From assembly GCA_037349315.1 (NCBI GenBank), contig JBAIAC010000018.1, forward strand, positions 10,602,001 through 10,666,000: DNA of 64,000 bases, given 5' to 3'. The number at the start of each line of letters is the position of its first letter. The stretch's first letter is position 1. The notes under the pieces are model-generated. The model was given only the letters and a program-made list of their open reading frames with translations. It had not been told where the DNA came from and ran no database searches. This document shows, in pieces, positions 14,507 to 27,385 of the stretch. The stretch is from Chelydra serpentina (taxonomy: Eukaryota > Chordata > Testudines > Chelydridae). A program made the position numbers and the translations under genes.

Positions 14507-14683
14507 TCATAGAATATGAGGGTTGGAGGGGACCTTACGAGGTCATCTAGTCCAACCCCCTGCTCAAAGCAGGACCAATCCCCAATTTTTGCCCCATATC
14601 CCCAAATGGCCCCCTCAAGGATTGAACTCACAACCCTGGGTTTAGCAGGCCAATGCTCAAACCACTGAGCTATCTCCCCCCCC
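14507..14683 (-). repeat. Complete CR1-tailed tRNA SINE (turtle Cry/Pol III type)
   Basis: On the minus strand it starts with a tRNA-like head: box A TAGCTCAGTGGTTTGAG at 14673-14657 and box B GGTTGTGAGTTCAATCC at 14635-14619. A central region follows, then a tail homologous to the CR1 3' end (GACCTCGTAAGGTCCCCTCC...ATTCTATGA). This head/tail arrangement is the established design of the tortoise Pol III/SINE, mobilised by CR1, and is the best taxonomic marker here. Confidence 0.9.
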
Positions 14684-14799
14684 TTTCCTGTTTGATTGAA
14701 CAATTATCACCATCTCTCTACTTCATTCTCCAGTTATGTGGTTTGTAAGATATTTAGGGCTTCAGGTTGGCGGGTTGTCTGTTGGCGAGGAAGCATATT

Positions 14800-15495
14800 C
14801 TCACCAGCAACTACACACCGCACCATAATAACTCTAACTCAGGAACCAAGCCATGCAACAAACCTCGATGCCAACTTTGCCCACATATCTACACCAGGAA
14901 CACCATCACAGGACCTAACCAGATCAGCCACACCATCACCGGTTCATTCACCTGCACATCCACCAATGTAATATATGCCAGCAATGCCCCTCCACTATGT
15001 ACATCGGTCAAACTGGACAGTCCTTACGCAAAAGGATAAATGGACACAAATCAGATATAAGGAATGGCAATATACAAAAGCCTGTAGGAGAACACTTCAA
15101 CCTCCCTGGACACACAATAGCAGATTTAAAGGTAGCCATCCTGCAGCAAAAAAACTTCAGGACCAGACTCCAAAGAGAAACTGTAGAGCTTCAGTTCATT
15201 TGCAAATTTGACACCATCAGCTCAGGACTAAACAAAGACTATGAATGGCTAGCCAACTACAAAAGCAGTTTCTCCTCCCTTGGTGTTCACACCTCAACTG
15301 CTAGAAGAGGGCCTCACCCTCCCTGATTAGCTTACCTCGTTATCTCTAGCCTGAATCTTCCCTGCACATTTATATCTGCCTCTGGACATTTCCACTGCTT
15401 GCATCCGAAGAAGTGGGTATTGACCCACGAAAGCTTATGCTTCAATACCTCTGTTAGTCTATAAGGTGCCACAGGACCCTTTGTCGCTTCTGTAA
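14800..15495 (+). pseudogene. Penelope-like element remnant: GIY-YIG endonuclease and 3' tail
   Basis: One frame encodes a Cys motif, GTKPCNKPRCQLCPHIYT, typical of the region just before the GIY-YIG domain in Penelope-like retroelements, continuing to TCTSTNVIYA. A small deletion near 14970-14985 shifts frame. The next frame reads MYIGQTGQSLRKRINGHKSD, then GEHFNLPGHTIADLKVAIL and LNKDYEWLANYKSSF before a stop at ~15325. The RT domain is absent (5' truncation). The 3' tail includes a hairpin motif at 15401-15440 (see findings) and ends GTGCCACAGGACCCTTTGTC. Confidence 0.82.
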
Positions 15496-15965
15496 GTCCT
15501 GCTAGGGACCCAAGTTTCTGCCAGATGGCACTTGCCAGCTCACCCTGATCCCACAGCCATTAAGCTGTTTGGAATCCTAACTCAAACCAAAGCCCCAGAG
15601 GGCCTGAAGGGGGATTCTCTAACTAGGGGCGGGGACGCTTATCTCACCAGTGGGGCCCAATCCTGTAGGTATGCTCTGACTTTGTCTCAGACCTGTTAGT
15701 CCCTGCAGCAGGAGGACTGGACACAAGCCACTAGTAGATGAGGGTGCAGGGGTAGCACAACACACACACACGATATCTGGGGGCCCAGGGAAATGTAGTG
15801 TGACAGAGAGCGGTATTGAACAGCAGCAGGAGAGAGTTTCAGCTATTAGGGCACAGGCAACTTAAGTGGCTGAGCTGGTTTAGGTGCCCAATTCCAGAAG
15901 AGGGTTTGTGGCGGAGGTGCCTCTCTCAGGCCTGTCAGCTTGGCATACTAGGTCAGACACTTTGA

Positions 15966-16217
15966 GCATGGCTACACTGGACACTTCAAAGCGCTGTCAC
16001 GGGTACACTCCCATAGCAGCGCTTTGAAGTGCGAGTGTGGTCGTGCGCGAGCGAGGTCTTCCAGTGCTCCTGGTAATCCACCTCCACGAGCAGATTAGCT
16101 CAGAGTGCTGGGAGCACGGCTTTAAAGCACTTAGACTTGCTGCGCTCAGGGAAGTGATTTTTCACACCCCTTAGCCAGCAAGTTAGAGCGCTATAAAACG
16201 TAAGTGTAGACAAGCCC
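15966..16217. mobile_element. MITE-like element with CTACACT termini
   Basis: Left GCATGGCTACACTGGACAC and right (reverse complement) GGGCTTGTCTACACTTACG. The interior carries palindromic AGCGCTTTGAAGTGC / CTTCAAAGCGCT repeats. No convincing target duplication is left, so superfamily assignment is open (Harbinger-like by termini). Confidence 0.6.
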
Positions 16218-18002
16218 TTAGTGACTAAGCCTCTCTCTTCTCTCTGCCTCTCTCCTGGCTGGCTTAGCTGGCTCCCTGCTCAGCTTGTTGGCTTTGAGGA
16301 TCCCTTTGATAGGCTCCTAACTATTGCCATGTATTAGGGATCCTGAAGGCCTAGCTCTGGGATGAGGATTGCACTAACTAGCGGGCCGCCTAGGTGAAAA
16401 ATATTGCAGTGCTAAGCAGAACAGCACCTCGGTACCTTGAGGATCTGGCCACTGTCTCTTTGTGAAGAAATTAATTGAATGATAGCACTCCATACATAGC
16501 AGTGTCTGCCTTGTGTTTGTTATTACAACTTATTTGCATTGCAGTGCAGTTATTCCTGCATAATATTTTTCCCCACTCTCCTGCTCATGCCATCTTCCAT
16601 GCTACCCTTTATACTTCTTATACAGTCTCCTTTCTGTGCACCTACCTTTTCCTTCAGCTCCCTCACAAACAATATTTTATGAAACATTTGAAAAATAACT
16701 ACTGTAATATTGCAGTACAAATTTAAACTCCCAGTAGCACTAAGTGTATTATATACTGACACCATGTTTTTTTTTCTATAATTAGAATCCATTCATTGCA
16801 GCAGAGGTTTGCTCCAGAACCTAAATTTATTTTTAAAAGTGGTTTCTAGTGCTTATGAAGGTTACCTTGAAAATATGAAACAAAGCATAAACCAATGTTG
16901 TCTCCCTAATTCTGCCTGCAGTCTGAAACAATAGTTTCTAAGACAGCTGGAGGAAACTTCCAGAATTTCAAATTTTCAATCGAGGTTTTGTCCAAAAACT
17001 CTATTTTGACCCCCAAAAAAGCAAATAAAAAAACCAGAAGTAGACCCAAAGAATATTTAATTTAAAATGTATTTTTCAACCAAGAAAGCTGGTTAAAATG
17101 TAAATAAAAATCAAAGTCTATGAAGTGATATTTTTAAAAATAAAATAGAAAACATTTTTAAAAAAAAATACCTGCAAAAGTCACTGATTTTTGAGCAGCT
17201 TTAGCTCTGGGAGCTGTGAACTACAGCATTCAACTCTGTCTCTACAGTGAATCTAAATGTCAACAATGCTAACGAGTATTTCACTGCTGATCACTTTAGC
17301 ATTTAATGTATTTGTCCCAAACTCCCAAAGATGTGAGAAGATCAGAATGTTCCTTACACTACTTTCAAAACCGCCTGCTCCCCTTCTAGCAACTTCTAGA
17401 ACATGGAGTCCTACTCACCACCAGAAACCCTCCCCTTATAGCCACAGATGGGGAGTAGGTCAGTCAGTCTGATGCCCCTTCCTGCAGGTGCTCACTCCAT
17501 CTCTTTCCCTCACAAAGCTCAGCCCGTCTTCATAGCTTGGCCTTGCTTCCAGGCAGTTCACTGCAGTTTTCCCTTCCTGGGGGTGGGGGTTCGTGTACCA
17601 AAGTCTTTCTGTACCAGCCATTCCAGAGAGGCTTCCAATTCACTGCATCTCAATGGTGCTGTTGGGAAGCCTGGGCCCACTCTCTTCTCCAAGTTCCAGC
17701 CCAGGAACCCCACAACCAGCAGCTAAGGTCTGCACTATCCTCCCTTTGCTGCTGTTTCCCTGGACTGCTTCCTGTACCTACTCTCCCTAGCCACAGGGAT
17801 AGTGACTGTAGATTTCCTTCCTACAGCCCCTGTCTGCCCTCAGCTATCTGTTTTTTTACAAGCTCTGCCTGTTCCTGCCCAACTGAGCTTCATCCTTTAA
17901 TTAGTTGCTCCCTGGCTTCTCCGCCAGGTGCAGCTTAAGTAGTTAATTGGCCCAAGCCCACCTAGCCACCTTTTAACCCCTTCAGGGATGGGTGTGGGGT
18001 AT
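16218..18002. other. Non-coding; C-rich repeat-like block at about 17340-18000
   Basis: 16218-17330 is AT-rich with no feature. 17340-18000 is pyrimidine-rich with several overlapping open frames on one strand and ends AACCCCTTCAGGGATGGGTG. It looks like an LTR-type repeat, but I cannot define ends. Confidence 0.4.
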
Positions 18003-18067
18003 CATAGAATCATAGAATATCAGGGTTGGAAGGGACCTTAGGAGGTCATCTAGTCCAACCCCCTGTA
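18003..18067 (-). repeat. CR1 3'-end fragment
   Basis: CATAGAATCATAGAATATCA then GGGTTGGAAGGGACCTTAGG, the reverse complement of the CR1 3' terminus. Confidence 0.85.
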
Positions 18068-18291
18068 CCCCATACAGTTGATATGTGTTCTAGTTGAAAA
18101 AAATATATGGCACAATGAAAACTGGGGGGCATTGTAATATAACTTGAATGTAATATCAAAATAAATAACAATTGATAGGTACTACTTGTATTATTCCTTT
18201 TCATATTTAATTCAATAAGCCCAAAGCCATCATCACATTTTCAGTTTGCTGCACTGAGGCGAAACAAAAACCAGGGGATATTGCTCTATAA

Positions 18292-18612
18292 CACGGATGG
18301 CTAAACTTACTGACCTTCTGAGCTATATACAATAATCTTCAATAGCTGGGCACACCAGCTGAGTCTCAGGACTTCTGCCCTGCGGCAAGGTATTGGGGCT
18401 CAGGGATTCTGTCCTGAGGGGAGCGGGGTCTCTGGGTCCCAAGCCCCAGCAGGCGCACCTTGAGTCCCAGCAGGTACCCAAGCCCCACACCAAGCTCTTC
18501 CCCACCCCCCAAGTCTGATAGGTGGAGAATGGGGGGAGGGGCATCCAAGGAGCTGCATTTTAACTGCAAAAGAGCCACATGTGGCTCAGGAGCCACTGTT
18601 TGGCCACCCCTG
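18292..18612. mobile_element. hAT MITE (321 bp) with perfect 8-bp TSD
   Basis: TSD CTCTATAA at 18284-18291 and 18613-18620. The TIRs are CACGGATGGCTAAACTTACT on the left and CAGGGGTGGCCAAACAGTGG (reverse complement) on the right, the widespread vertebrate hAT terminus type. The interior is GC-rich and non-coding. Confidence 0.9.
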
Positions 18613-18650
18613 CTCTATAATTTAGATCCTTTCAGCTTGCCATAGAGTAC

Positions 18651-18960
18651 CTAGGAACATATGAATTGCCATACTGGGTCAGACACACGTTCCATCTAGT
18701 CCGGTATCCTCTCTCTCTGTGGCCAGCAACAAATGCTTCAGAAGAACGTGCAAGAAACTCTACAGTAGGCAGTTGTGGGATAATTTGCCTTCTATGAATC
18801 TTAACACCTTATAGTTAGATTGGCTGAAGCCTTGAGGCGTGAGTTTCCTTCAAAAACCATTTTTAAGCCTAAATTAAAATCTGTTATTAATGTATTTAAA
18901 TCTTTGTATGTACTGAAAAATCTCTTCATTAAGAGCCTCCTTCTGTTTGCTTGTTCAAAT
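18651..18960 (+). repeat. CR1-family LINE fragment (older subfamily)
   Basis: GAACATATGAATTGCCATAC-TGGGTCAGAC and GTCCATCTAGTCCGGTATCC-like text at 18651-18735 mark an amniote CR1 3' region; the AT-rich rest is less certain. Confidence 0.55.
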
Positions 18961-19110
18961 AAATTATTTCCCTGATGATGGTAACGAAACCATTGCCGGC
19001 ACAGAAATTATGATGTCACAAACACAGGTTTATGGTGTCATGAAACGACTTGCCTCTTTGCAAACATTTATCTTCAAGAAATAGTTCACCAACCCCCCCT
19101 CCCCACAAAC

Positions 19111-19496
19111 CATAGGCACCGACTTCTGCTGGCACCGGTGGGTGCTCGGCCCTCCTCTGCCCCCGGCTCCACCCCACCTCCGCCCCTGCCCCGCCCCCAT
19201 TCGAACCCCTTCCCCAAATCCCCGCCCTGGCTCTGCCTCTTCGCCGCCTCCTCCCCTGAGCGCACTGCGTTCTTGCTCCTCCCGCCTCCTTCCCGAAGCT
19301 TGTTATGCCACGAAACAGCTGTTTTGCGATGGCAAGCGCTGGGAGGTAGGCGGAGAAGCGGGGACACGGCACAGTCAGGGGAGGAGGCGGAGGTGAGATG
19401 GGGAGGGGAGCTTGGCTGCTGGTGGGTGCAGAGCACCCACTAATCTTTCCCCATGGGTGCTCCAGCCCCGGAGCACCCACGGAGTCGGCGCCTATG
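19111..19496. mobile_element. hAT MITE, CATAGGCRCCGACT family, 386 bp
   Basis: TSD CCACAAAC at 19103-19110 and 19497-19504. The TIRs are CATAGGCACCGACTTC and CATAGGCGCCGACTCC (reverse complement), with subterminal GGTGGGTGCTC / GAGCACCCACC inverted repeats. Apparent open frames inside it are GC-driven and not credible genes. A shorter relative is at 54133-54328. Confidence 0.92.
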
Positions 19497-20105
19497 CCAC
19501 AAACACACAAAAGGCAAATTGCATTAACTGTAGAATACGAATGGTATACTACAGTACAGCATATATACAGATGGTGTTGGAATGTTTGTGTAGTCTAAGT
19601 TTCACTCAAGAACTTGGTTAGGTTGTAACCCTACAGTAGGGTTGTTTACAGTAGGGGTGTATTTTTTACCTTGAATGGATAAATTATGCACTGACTGTGA
19701 AAACAATACCAGTTCACGTTGCCAAATGGTTGCATGTCAATTCTAACTTACTACCAGCATTATATATTTTTTAACTTTCAGGTTTTGGAGACATACCGTG
19801 CTGCATATATAATCAAAATTGTATAACAATGCATATCCTGTAGAGGCTTTTGTGATAGGCGAACTTCAAAAGGTTTGACGGTAGGAGTTTGATTTGGATA
19901 AATATCCAGAATTCTGGATACTTCTCTGAAGTATCTGAACCTTCTGAGTGCAAATTTTGAGCTGGAAATCTAATGAAAACAGGCTCGCAAATGGAAATTT
20001 TTGTACTAAGATTCTACTTCCTGTCAGTATTATGAGAACAGCCTTGCATATGCTATTTTGGTGCTCCCATTTCCAACCCTGACCAGAACAAGAAAGTCCA
20101 GAAGT

Positions 20106-20418
20106 CAGTAGCATAGCCGGGGGGGGAGGGGGGGGGGAGCAGGGGGAGCGGCTGCTCCCCCATGAGCAGAAGCGGCGGAAGCGGTGCCTTTTTTTAGCAG
20201 CACTAAAAAAAGACGCCGCTTCTTTTTAAGCGCCGCTTCTTGCACTCACCCGGCGGCGCTCCGGGTCTTCGGCGGCATTTTGGCGCGGGGTACCACCAAA
20301 GACCCGATGTGAGCCGCTGAAGTGATGCCGAAGACCTGGAGCGCCGCCGGGTGAATACAGGGGGAGACGCCTTTTATAGCGCCGCTCCCCCTGCGCTCTG
20401 GGCCTGGCTGCGCTACTG
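20106..20418. mobile_element. hAT MITE (313 bp) with large internal hairpin
   Basis: TSD CCAGAAGT at 20098-20105 and 20419-20426. The TIRs are CAGTAGCATAGCC and CAGTAGCGCAGCC. The GC-rich inner part folds back on itself (CGGCGCTCCGGGTCTTCGGC against GCCGAAGACCTGGAGCGCCG). Confidence 0.92.
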
Positions 20419-20426
20419 CCAGAAGT

Positions 20427-23400
20427 GTGTTGAAATTAAAAACAATGTGACAAATCCATAGGTCAAAACTGTCAGTATGATGCCTGCTGTGGTCACTCAG
20501 AACGTCATAGCAGTAGGGGGACCGAAATCAGATTTTCCTGCTCCAAAGCTACAGTCTTCTACCTAAGGAAAACCTTTGTTAAAGCACATATGCTCATTTC
20601 ATTTTCCACTGAATTACACTATAAAAAATTAGTGTAATTTCATTGTCTTTAGTGAAATTATAGGATTTATTGTCCTTTACATCACTTTTTGTATAGACAC
20701 CCATCTCCACCCAGTTTAAAGGCAGGGCCATTATATTCAGTAGCAATGGTAATCAGCACTGATTTTCAAACAATAACTTTTAAATGGCTTAAACCACTAG
20801 TTTATTGAACCATGCAAAGCAACTCTTCCTCCCTGACCATTGGCAAGCTGCATGCCACATTTCAAAGGTTAAAATTCAGCCACTTTTCATCTTCCCCCCC
20901 AACAAACTGAACACATTTTTAAAGCACATAAATTGATTTTTTATTCCATCTCAAATATAACTATATTACTACAATAGCTAGAACTGCTCAAATAATGAGG
21001 AAAATAGGTTTAAACATATTTGCAACTAGATGGCTTGATCTGAATTTGCTGCCGCTCATGGGGTTGTTATTTCCAAATATTTGACCAATCATTGGCATTC
21101 ATGAATGTATTTGTGTTGTGTATGTAGTGTGTTCATAGATTCATAGATTCTAGGACTGGAAGGGACCTCAAGAGGTCATTGAGTCCAGCCCCCTGCCCTC
21201 ATGGCGGGACCAAATACTGTCTATATACTGTCTAAATACTGTTATTCATGACTGTTTACATTTGTTAATTTCCTGTGAAAATGTCAGTCACTCAGTTAGG
21301 GAGCAGAACCAGTACCAGGCTATTCACAATTTGTGATTTCTGGTTAGTTGTCGTGAACAGTTACCAATCAGTTTGCAAACCATCCACAGTCTAAAAATCA
21401 CTAGCCCAAACTAGTCAGCAAATATTGTTGAAAAACAGAAAAAATCAGAAAGGCTTTGTCAATTGATCACCAGAAAAAAATGAAGGCCTAAATTCATAAC
21501 ATTTTTGGTTTCTTAATCACCGTTTAAGCCGCTTTGACAATAACAATGGGAAATGTGTGTACCAGGTGTACCCGAGAGCCCAGGACTAACATTTGTAATC
21601 TGCCTATCATTTTGAAAAGTATTTTTATGTTAATTGTGGGGTGGGGAGTTTTTTGCTAGCATCTAAGTTTCTAAATTGTCTTTTTCTTTTAAAACGATCT
21701 TGGTACATTTCAAAAGGTTAATTTCTACTTAAAAGATTCATTCCTCTGCTTTAGGAAATGCATCATGCACCGAACTACTTCTAAACAGTCATAGAGCAAG
21801 CTAGTACTGTACACAACAAAAAGTTTATTTGTACCAGACATTTGTAAATAAGTCATTGACACTTGTGCAATAACAATATCAGCTCCAAAAATAACACAGA
21901 ACGGCCAGCATAAACAAGTTTCCAATGAGATCCAGTCCATCTGGGTCAGTCGCAGAAGTGGTGCTGAGAGTACTAGCGAAGGGAACAGATGGAGGTCTGC
22001 AGCGCAGCAGCAGCCATCTCCTGCTTTCTTCTCTTCTTTCCTTTGCAGCTGCCTTTCAGCAGAAAGAAGTGGACTGTGAATCCTAGCTCCTCAACAGGCT
22101 GTTGTCTAGGCTAACTGTGCCCAAACTGAGTGTTCTTCTGAAAGGTTTTGACACATGCAAGATCCGTAGAAACACTGAGGTTTTGAATAAACAAGAAAGC
22201 AACACCTGGTGCTGCTGGGGGAAATGGCCAGAGGCAGAGTTGACTCAATATTTTTTAAAAGATTTTTTCCTAGTTTGTGCCTCCCATCCAGGAAATCGTA
22301 GTTCCCCTCTCTGGGCTTTACTTCCATCCCACTCCATTCTTATTGTATTGCAAGCCCTAAAGGGTAATCTTCAGGGAGCTCACACAGCAGATTCTCTTCT
22401 GCCCATTCCTGGAGGGTGGCGGTGAGACTGGGGCTTTGCAACAGGAGCAGCTTCCTTTCTTCTGTCCTTAGGCCTTTGTGTAGGGAGTGTCAGCAGAGGA
22501 ATCCTTACCCCAAGCACCTGATCACCTCTGTCCTGTCCCTCCTCCCTTCAATCACTCCCTATGCCTCTCTCTCATCTCCTACTACGCTGCACTGAGCAGG
22601 TAAGCAGCCGACTGGCAGAGCAGTGAGAGGGCACGAGGAGGATGAGAGGAAATATTCCGCTGCTCAGCAACTGTGACAATGGCCAACAGAAAGAAAAACT
22701 GTTAAGGAAATTGTTTTCCCTTCTCCCTGCCTCCTCTGCTGACTAGAGCTGGTTAAAAAAAAATCAACAAAAAAATTTGATGGATTTTTTTTTTTTTTTT
22801 TTTTTGGTGCTGAAACAGAACATTCCTTGGTAAATGTCTGTTTTCTATACTTTTTTCCTCACTGGTTTTTCAGGGTTTAAAGAAAAAAATCTTGAAACCC
22901 TGAAAAACCAAATTTTGCAGTGTTTGCAGGTGAGATGAGGAGCAGGGAAGCAGAATGGAAAGAGGATGGTAAGGGGCACAAGAAACCAGAATGAAATGTT
23001 GAGCCATGTTTTAGGAGTCGGATGCCACATTTGGAGGGTCTATGCTCCATACTGCAATATAGGAAGTTATGGGGATAAGTGCATAGAAATATTTTAATTG
23101 CTTTCATTTAAAATGTTTAAAATCCATAAATACCATAGGATGCAATACAAAGCACTCAAGACAAAGGTGGGTGACACAATAATTCATATACTATATATAT
23201 AATATGATGTGATGTATGTTTCTATGCTGTTATGCCATTATACAGTAAAAATGTATTCATTTTAGAGACGTTAATGAGTATTTCTGAAAAGAGATTGCAT
23301 CTCTGAGGCTATTTGGGGGAAATAGCTAGAACATCCCAGTTGCTTAGCAACAGTTTCTTCAACATTTGTTTCATGATGTTAGGCTTTTGAAATGTCGTGG

Positions 23401-26352
23401 TGGAGCCAAATTCAGACTTCAGTTTATTCTGGTAGCAACTTAATACAATAAAGTCCGTTTTTTTTCCTTTCTTTTTCCAAATGTTTACAACCCAATTTTG
23501 ATTTCAGAACATTTATTTCTTATTCAAAATATTGACAACAGTTTCTATGCAAACAAATTTTAGCCTATGAGCTCTTCACATGCTGTTCACTTCAGCTATT
23601 TGCTATTTATTATTTGTGGTATGTGATGGTTTTCTGTGGCCAGTGTTTCTGCTCCCTGATTGGATGATTGATGGCTTGTGTTGAGCAAGCCAACTCCCAC
23701 TGAAGTAACGGGGCGCAGGAGATGCTCACAGCCTTGAAAAGCAGGCTATGAATCTTTTTTCAATAAGAGTTTAACAAAGGGCATATACCAGACAACTAAT
23801 AGCAAATAATAGATAGCAAATCCTTTTGGTTTTGTACATACACCATTGTTCACAAGAGAATATTCCATTCTCCAAGCATTCATGTGAATGAAAACCCATT
23901 CACACAAATGGTTGCAAATAACAAATAAAAGGGATACAGACATAGTGGAACTGATCAGCTGTTCAAAACTGGAACAAATGTTCACAGGCACTACATTTGC
24001 AGTATTTGACCAGCTCTGCCTGAGAGCAGACTTTGACCCCTTATTAGCAATTTGTCGGTAGAAGTCATTGATTGTGTCATATCTATTGTTTCATTATGGT
24101 AGCATTTGAATGGTCTAATATGTTGCCTATCTTTGTGACAACATTTCAGTTAACCAGCACTTATATGCTGTGATTAAAATAAATATGCCATATTGTTTGA
24201 GTACAATCTCTGGCTATTTTCTATCTGTGTTCTCTTACCACGGTTATCATTGGGTATTTGAACAGCTGTTCTATTTGATTTCCTAGACTTTGAATATTAT
24301 ATGCATGCAGATGGGGGTATTTTTATTTAAAAAGCGGTTATTCTTGATAACCTATAGGGCAAATTCTCCTCTCAGTTGCATATACACAGTTCCCATTTAA
24401 GTCAGTGTTGCATAAATGACACTACAGATATCTGAGAGGAAACTTACTAAAGGTTCCACCACATATCAGTGAACAGTTACCATTAATTGAAAAGTAGAAA
24501 TCTCTGCTTCTTGAATGAGCAGCTAAAATAAATGTTTTTTTGTTCTTTAGGCATGTGTATTAAAGTAAATGGCAAAACTCCTATTGATTTCAGCATCCAG
24601 CCTGTACAGTATACAGTGTTGCCAATTCTTGAGATTTTATGGAAAGTTTCATAATATTTGGTAGGCTTTTTTTCTTGTGTTTTTTTTAAATCCCTGCAGT
24701 CAAGAGACTGCCTGAAAATCTCAGCTTAAAAAAAAAAAGTTTCTAGCCCTCTTAGTGCTGTAAAAAAATATGAAAATATGATGCACCCTAAAAATCCAGA
24801 AACCAGACGACAAGTCAAAAGAATCCCAATTTTTAAAAATATCTAATGATTTTTAAGCCAATCTACTTATTTTGGGGCCTGACTCATGATGTTTTGGCAA
24901 TACTAAGTATATCTTCCAATCCACCCCATTCAATAAAGACCTACACTTAAACAGCAGGCAAGGAATGTGGGTAAATATTTTGGGGAAAAAGGACATTTAA
25001 TATATTTCATCTTATTATACATTATTTTTCTAAATTATAAAGTCATCAGGCAGCACATATATTCTGCTCCAAAGCTTTTTGTAAGAAATATCTCTATAAG
25101 AAAATACATCTCATTAAACATTTCCTGTAAATAAATTACTCCAAATACTAAGGTTTGTGGCAAGAAGGGGAGGTTATGCAGAAGTCAGGACGTAAGATGC
25201 AAATCACTGGGGCGGGGAGGGGGGCAATTCCGCAACCCTCTACTCAGTGAGACTGCTCTTATATGTATGTGTTGTTATGGTGCAAGGGTTTCAGAATTGA
25301 CCTCTATATTTTAGTTGTTCTGCTGAAATGATTCACTTTACAGATCTTATTTCTGTTCTCAGTTGCACTGAAGTAACTCCATTGAAGTTACTGGAGTTGC
25401 AGTAATGTGGCACTTGTGACAGTGAGACTGGAATCAGATCATCACTTTTAAAAGAATACGACAGCCTATCTCTACAGACCATTCCCTTTATAACAATAAA
25501 AACTGGCTTGCATATTAAAAATATTATCCTATAAATCATTCTCTTTAATCCGGTATATACTTTGGAATTTAGATTCTTATCAGAGATACAGGAAGTGTAG
25601 TTCAGATCTGATTTCCAGTAAGAAAGTTTGAGTCAGAAGATGTATATGAACCATTATTTTTACAAAAGGCACTGGTGCAGAAATGCAAGAGTGGGGAAAG
25701 GTGCCATAAAGAGAGGGGGGGAAAAGTCAAAAGTTGTCTTCCCAATTAAAATTAACTACTCTGTTGTACCCAAGCTGTTTGGCACTGATTAACCAAAGGG
25801 GAGAGCCATTGTCTTATAAAATGTGGAAACAGAGATTTCAGTAAGTTAATTATATAATCCGATGTTTTTTAAAGAAATTCCAGTCTCTTTACTTATGTTT
25901 ACACAGATAACATTCTTTAAAATAGGTGAGCAAAGTAAGAGGAGGTGCAAAGACATTAGGAGAGAAGTCAGATGGTGGACATCCTTCGTTTTAGCCAGTT
26001 CACGAACAGGGTAGTTATGTTAACAGATTTCTTTAGCCATTGTAGTCAGTGTGAATCCACTGTTCACAACAATATTCAAACAGTTAGCATGCATTCAACC
26101 AGAACCTGTTCTCTTTTCAGTCTGAGCTATTGTGTCACATCACATGATGGCTTGCAGCATGTCATAGATGACAGCATCACTTCACTGTCTGTTCTTTAGG
26201 AGAGGTGATGAGATGCTTGCAAAAGTCAACTTTTTAATTTTTGTTGCTGACTGTGCAAGGTGAATCCAATCCATTTTAGCTTCTCCAAACCATAGAAGAG
26301 CTCAGATTTACACTAACAGCCTATTGTTACTTTTATAGTATAAAACTTGTAA
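20427..26352. other. Intergenic flank downstream of DKK2, no gene
   Basis: AT-rich sequence, one CR1 tail at 21130 and simple repeats. A CAG-rich patch at 21995-22050 and short open frames (<110 codons) show no domain. Distal DKK2 3' UTR or regulatory sequence could lie here but cannot be recognised by eye. Confidence 0.6.
21130..21225 (-). repeat. CR1 3'-end fragment
   Basis: TTCATAGATTCATAGATTCT then GGACTGGAAGGGACCTCAAG-AGGTCATTGAGTCCAG, the CR1 terminus in reverse orientation. Confidence 0.82.
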
Positions 26353-27385
26353 TTTATTAGCATACAATCTAATTGTAGCAGATGCAGGCAGCATCTCTTA
26401 TAGTTAAGGTTGCAAAACAATTTCTGTTATAACCTTCCATATTCAGATGTTCATAACTTTTCAAAATATCATCTTTATGGAACTATCCATAATGCAAGCA
26501 TGTTCTGAGAAGAAAACTATATTTAGTAGCTCTACGAGCAACTGAATGGGTATCATTCTGGATGCATCATGCACATATTTTGCTTTTTTTGCTCAGCCCA
26601 TGTATGCTAGCAGTATACTGAGACAAATACAAGCTATTAATTATAGTAACTGAAGATGAACCGATTAGGGCATTTCAGTTTAAATATTTATAGAATTATA
26701 TATATATATATATATATTAAACAAAAAAAACCCTGTTTAAATGCCTCTGATCAGAAGAACTGCCACTGGTGTTTTGAAATCACTGTGTGGTGAGATTTTG
26801 CCACTCCCACTGGGGCCTGCAAAATCCAGCACTCTTGCCCTGCAGGAGTGCTTTCCTTTTTCAAGTGACAGCCCTGATTAACAAGGTGTGTGGACATTCA
26901 CAGTAACTTTTATTCCCATCTCTAACAGCTGCGATTTATCACTAATATTTTAGTAGCCAATAATGTGTTGACAGAAAAAGTCTTCCTGTAAAGCACTGCT
27001 TTGTGTTGGAATCTGCTGTATACAATTTATTTAACAGTCTATTACCATGGTGGAAACCTATCCTACCCTTAACACTGAACTCTTGAAAAGTCATGGGACC
27101 ATGCAGCTTGATAAATGTCAATAATTTCCATTGTGCTTTTTTATAATAGCAATTTTCCACAAACTGTCAACATTATTTACACAAAGAAGTTGCATAATGG
27201 AAAAACTCCAGCCGCCATCGCATTCACCTCCAGTTCAAAACAAATGCAGTTTGGGGTGATTTCTATTCCTACCACAATCATTACTTTAACCATTCTGTGT
27301 TTATTTACAATCCTCATTTCCGACCATGCTGCAATGCAAATACACAAATTCACAGTCTGTTAGTAACATTTTTTCCAATCCTCAT
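26353..27385 (-). other. DKK2: Probable DKK2 3' UTR (end not determined)
   Basis: AT-rich sequence follows the TGA. Minus-strand AATAAA hexamers (TTTATT on +) are at 27300-27305, 27026-27031 and 26353-26358; I cannot say which is used. The stretch has no ORF of interest and no repeat I recognise, apart from an AT dinucleotide run just beyond it at 26697-26719. The chosen end is the furthest of the three signals and is only a guess. Confidence 0.4.
26697..26719. repeat. AT dinucleotide microsatellite
   Basis: Uninterrupted TATATA run. A (TC)n run is at 43075-43092 and a poly-T tract at 22784-22806. Confidence 0.9.

Noticed and set aside
19016..19510. 164-codon minus-strand frame and overlapping frames
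   Set aside because: They lie over a GC-rich hAT MITE with exact TSD; open only because GC-rich DNA has few stops.
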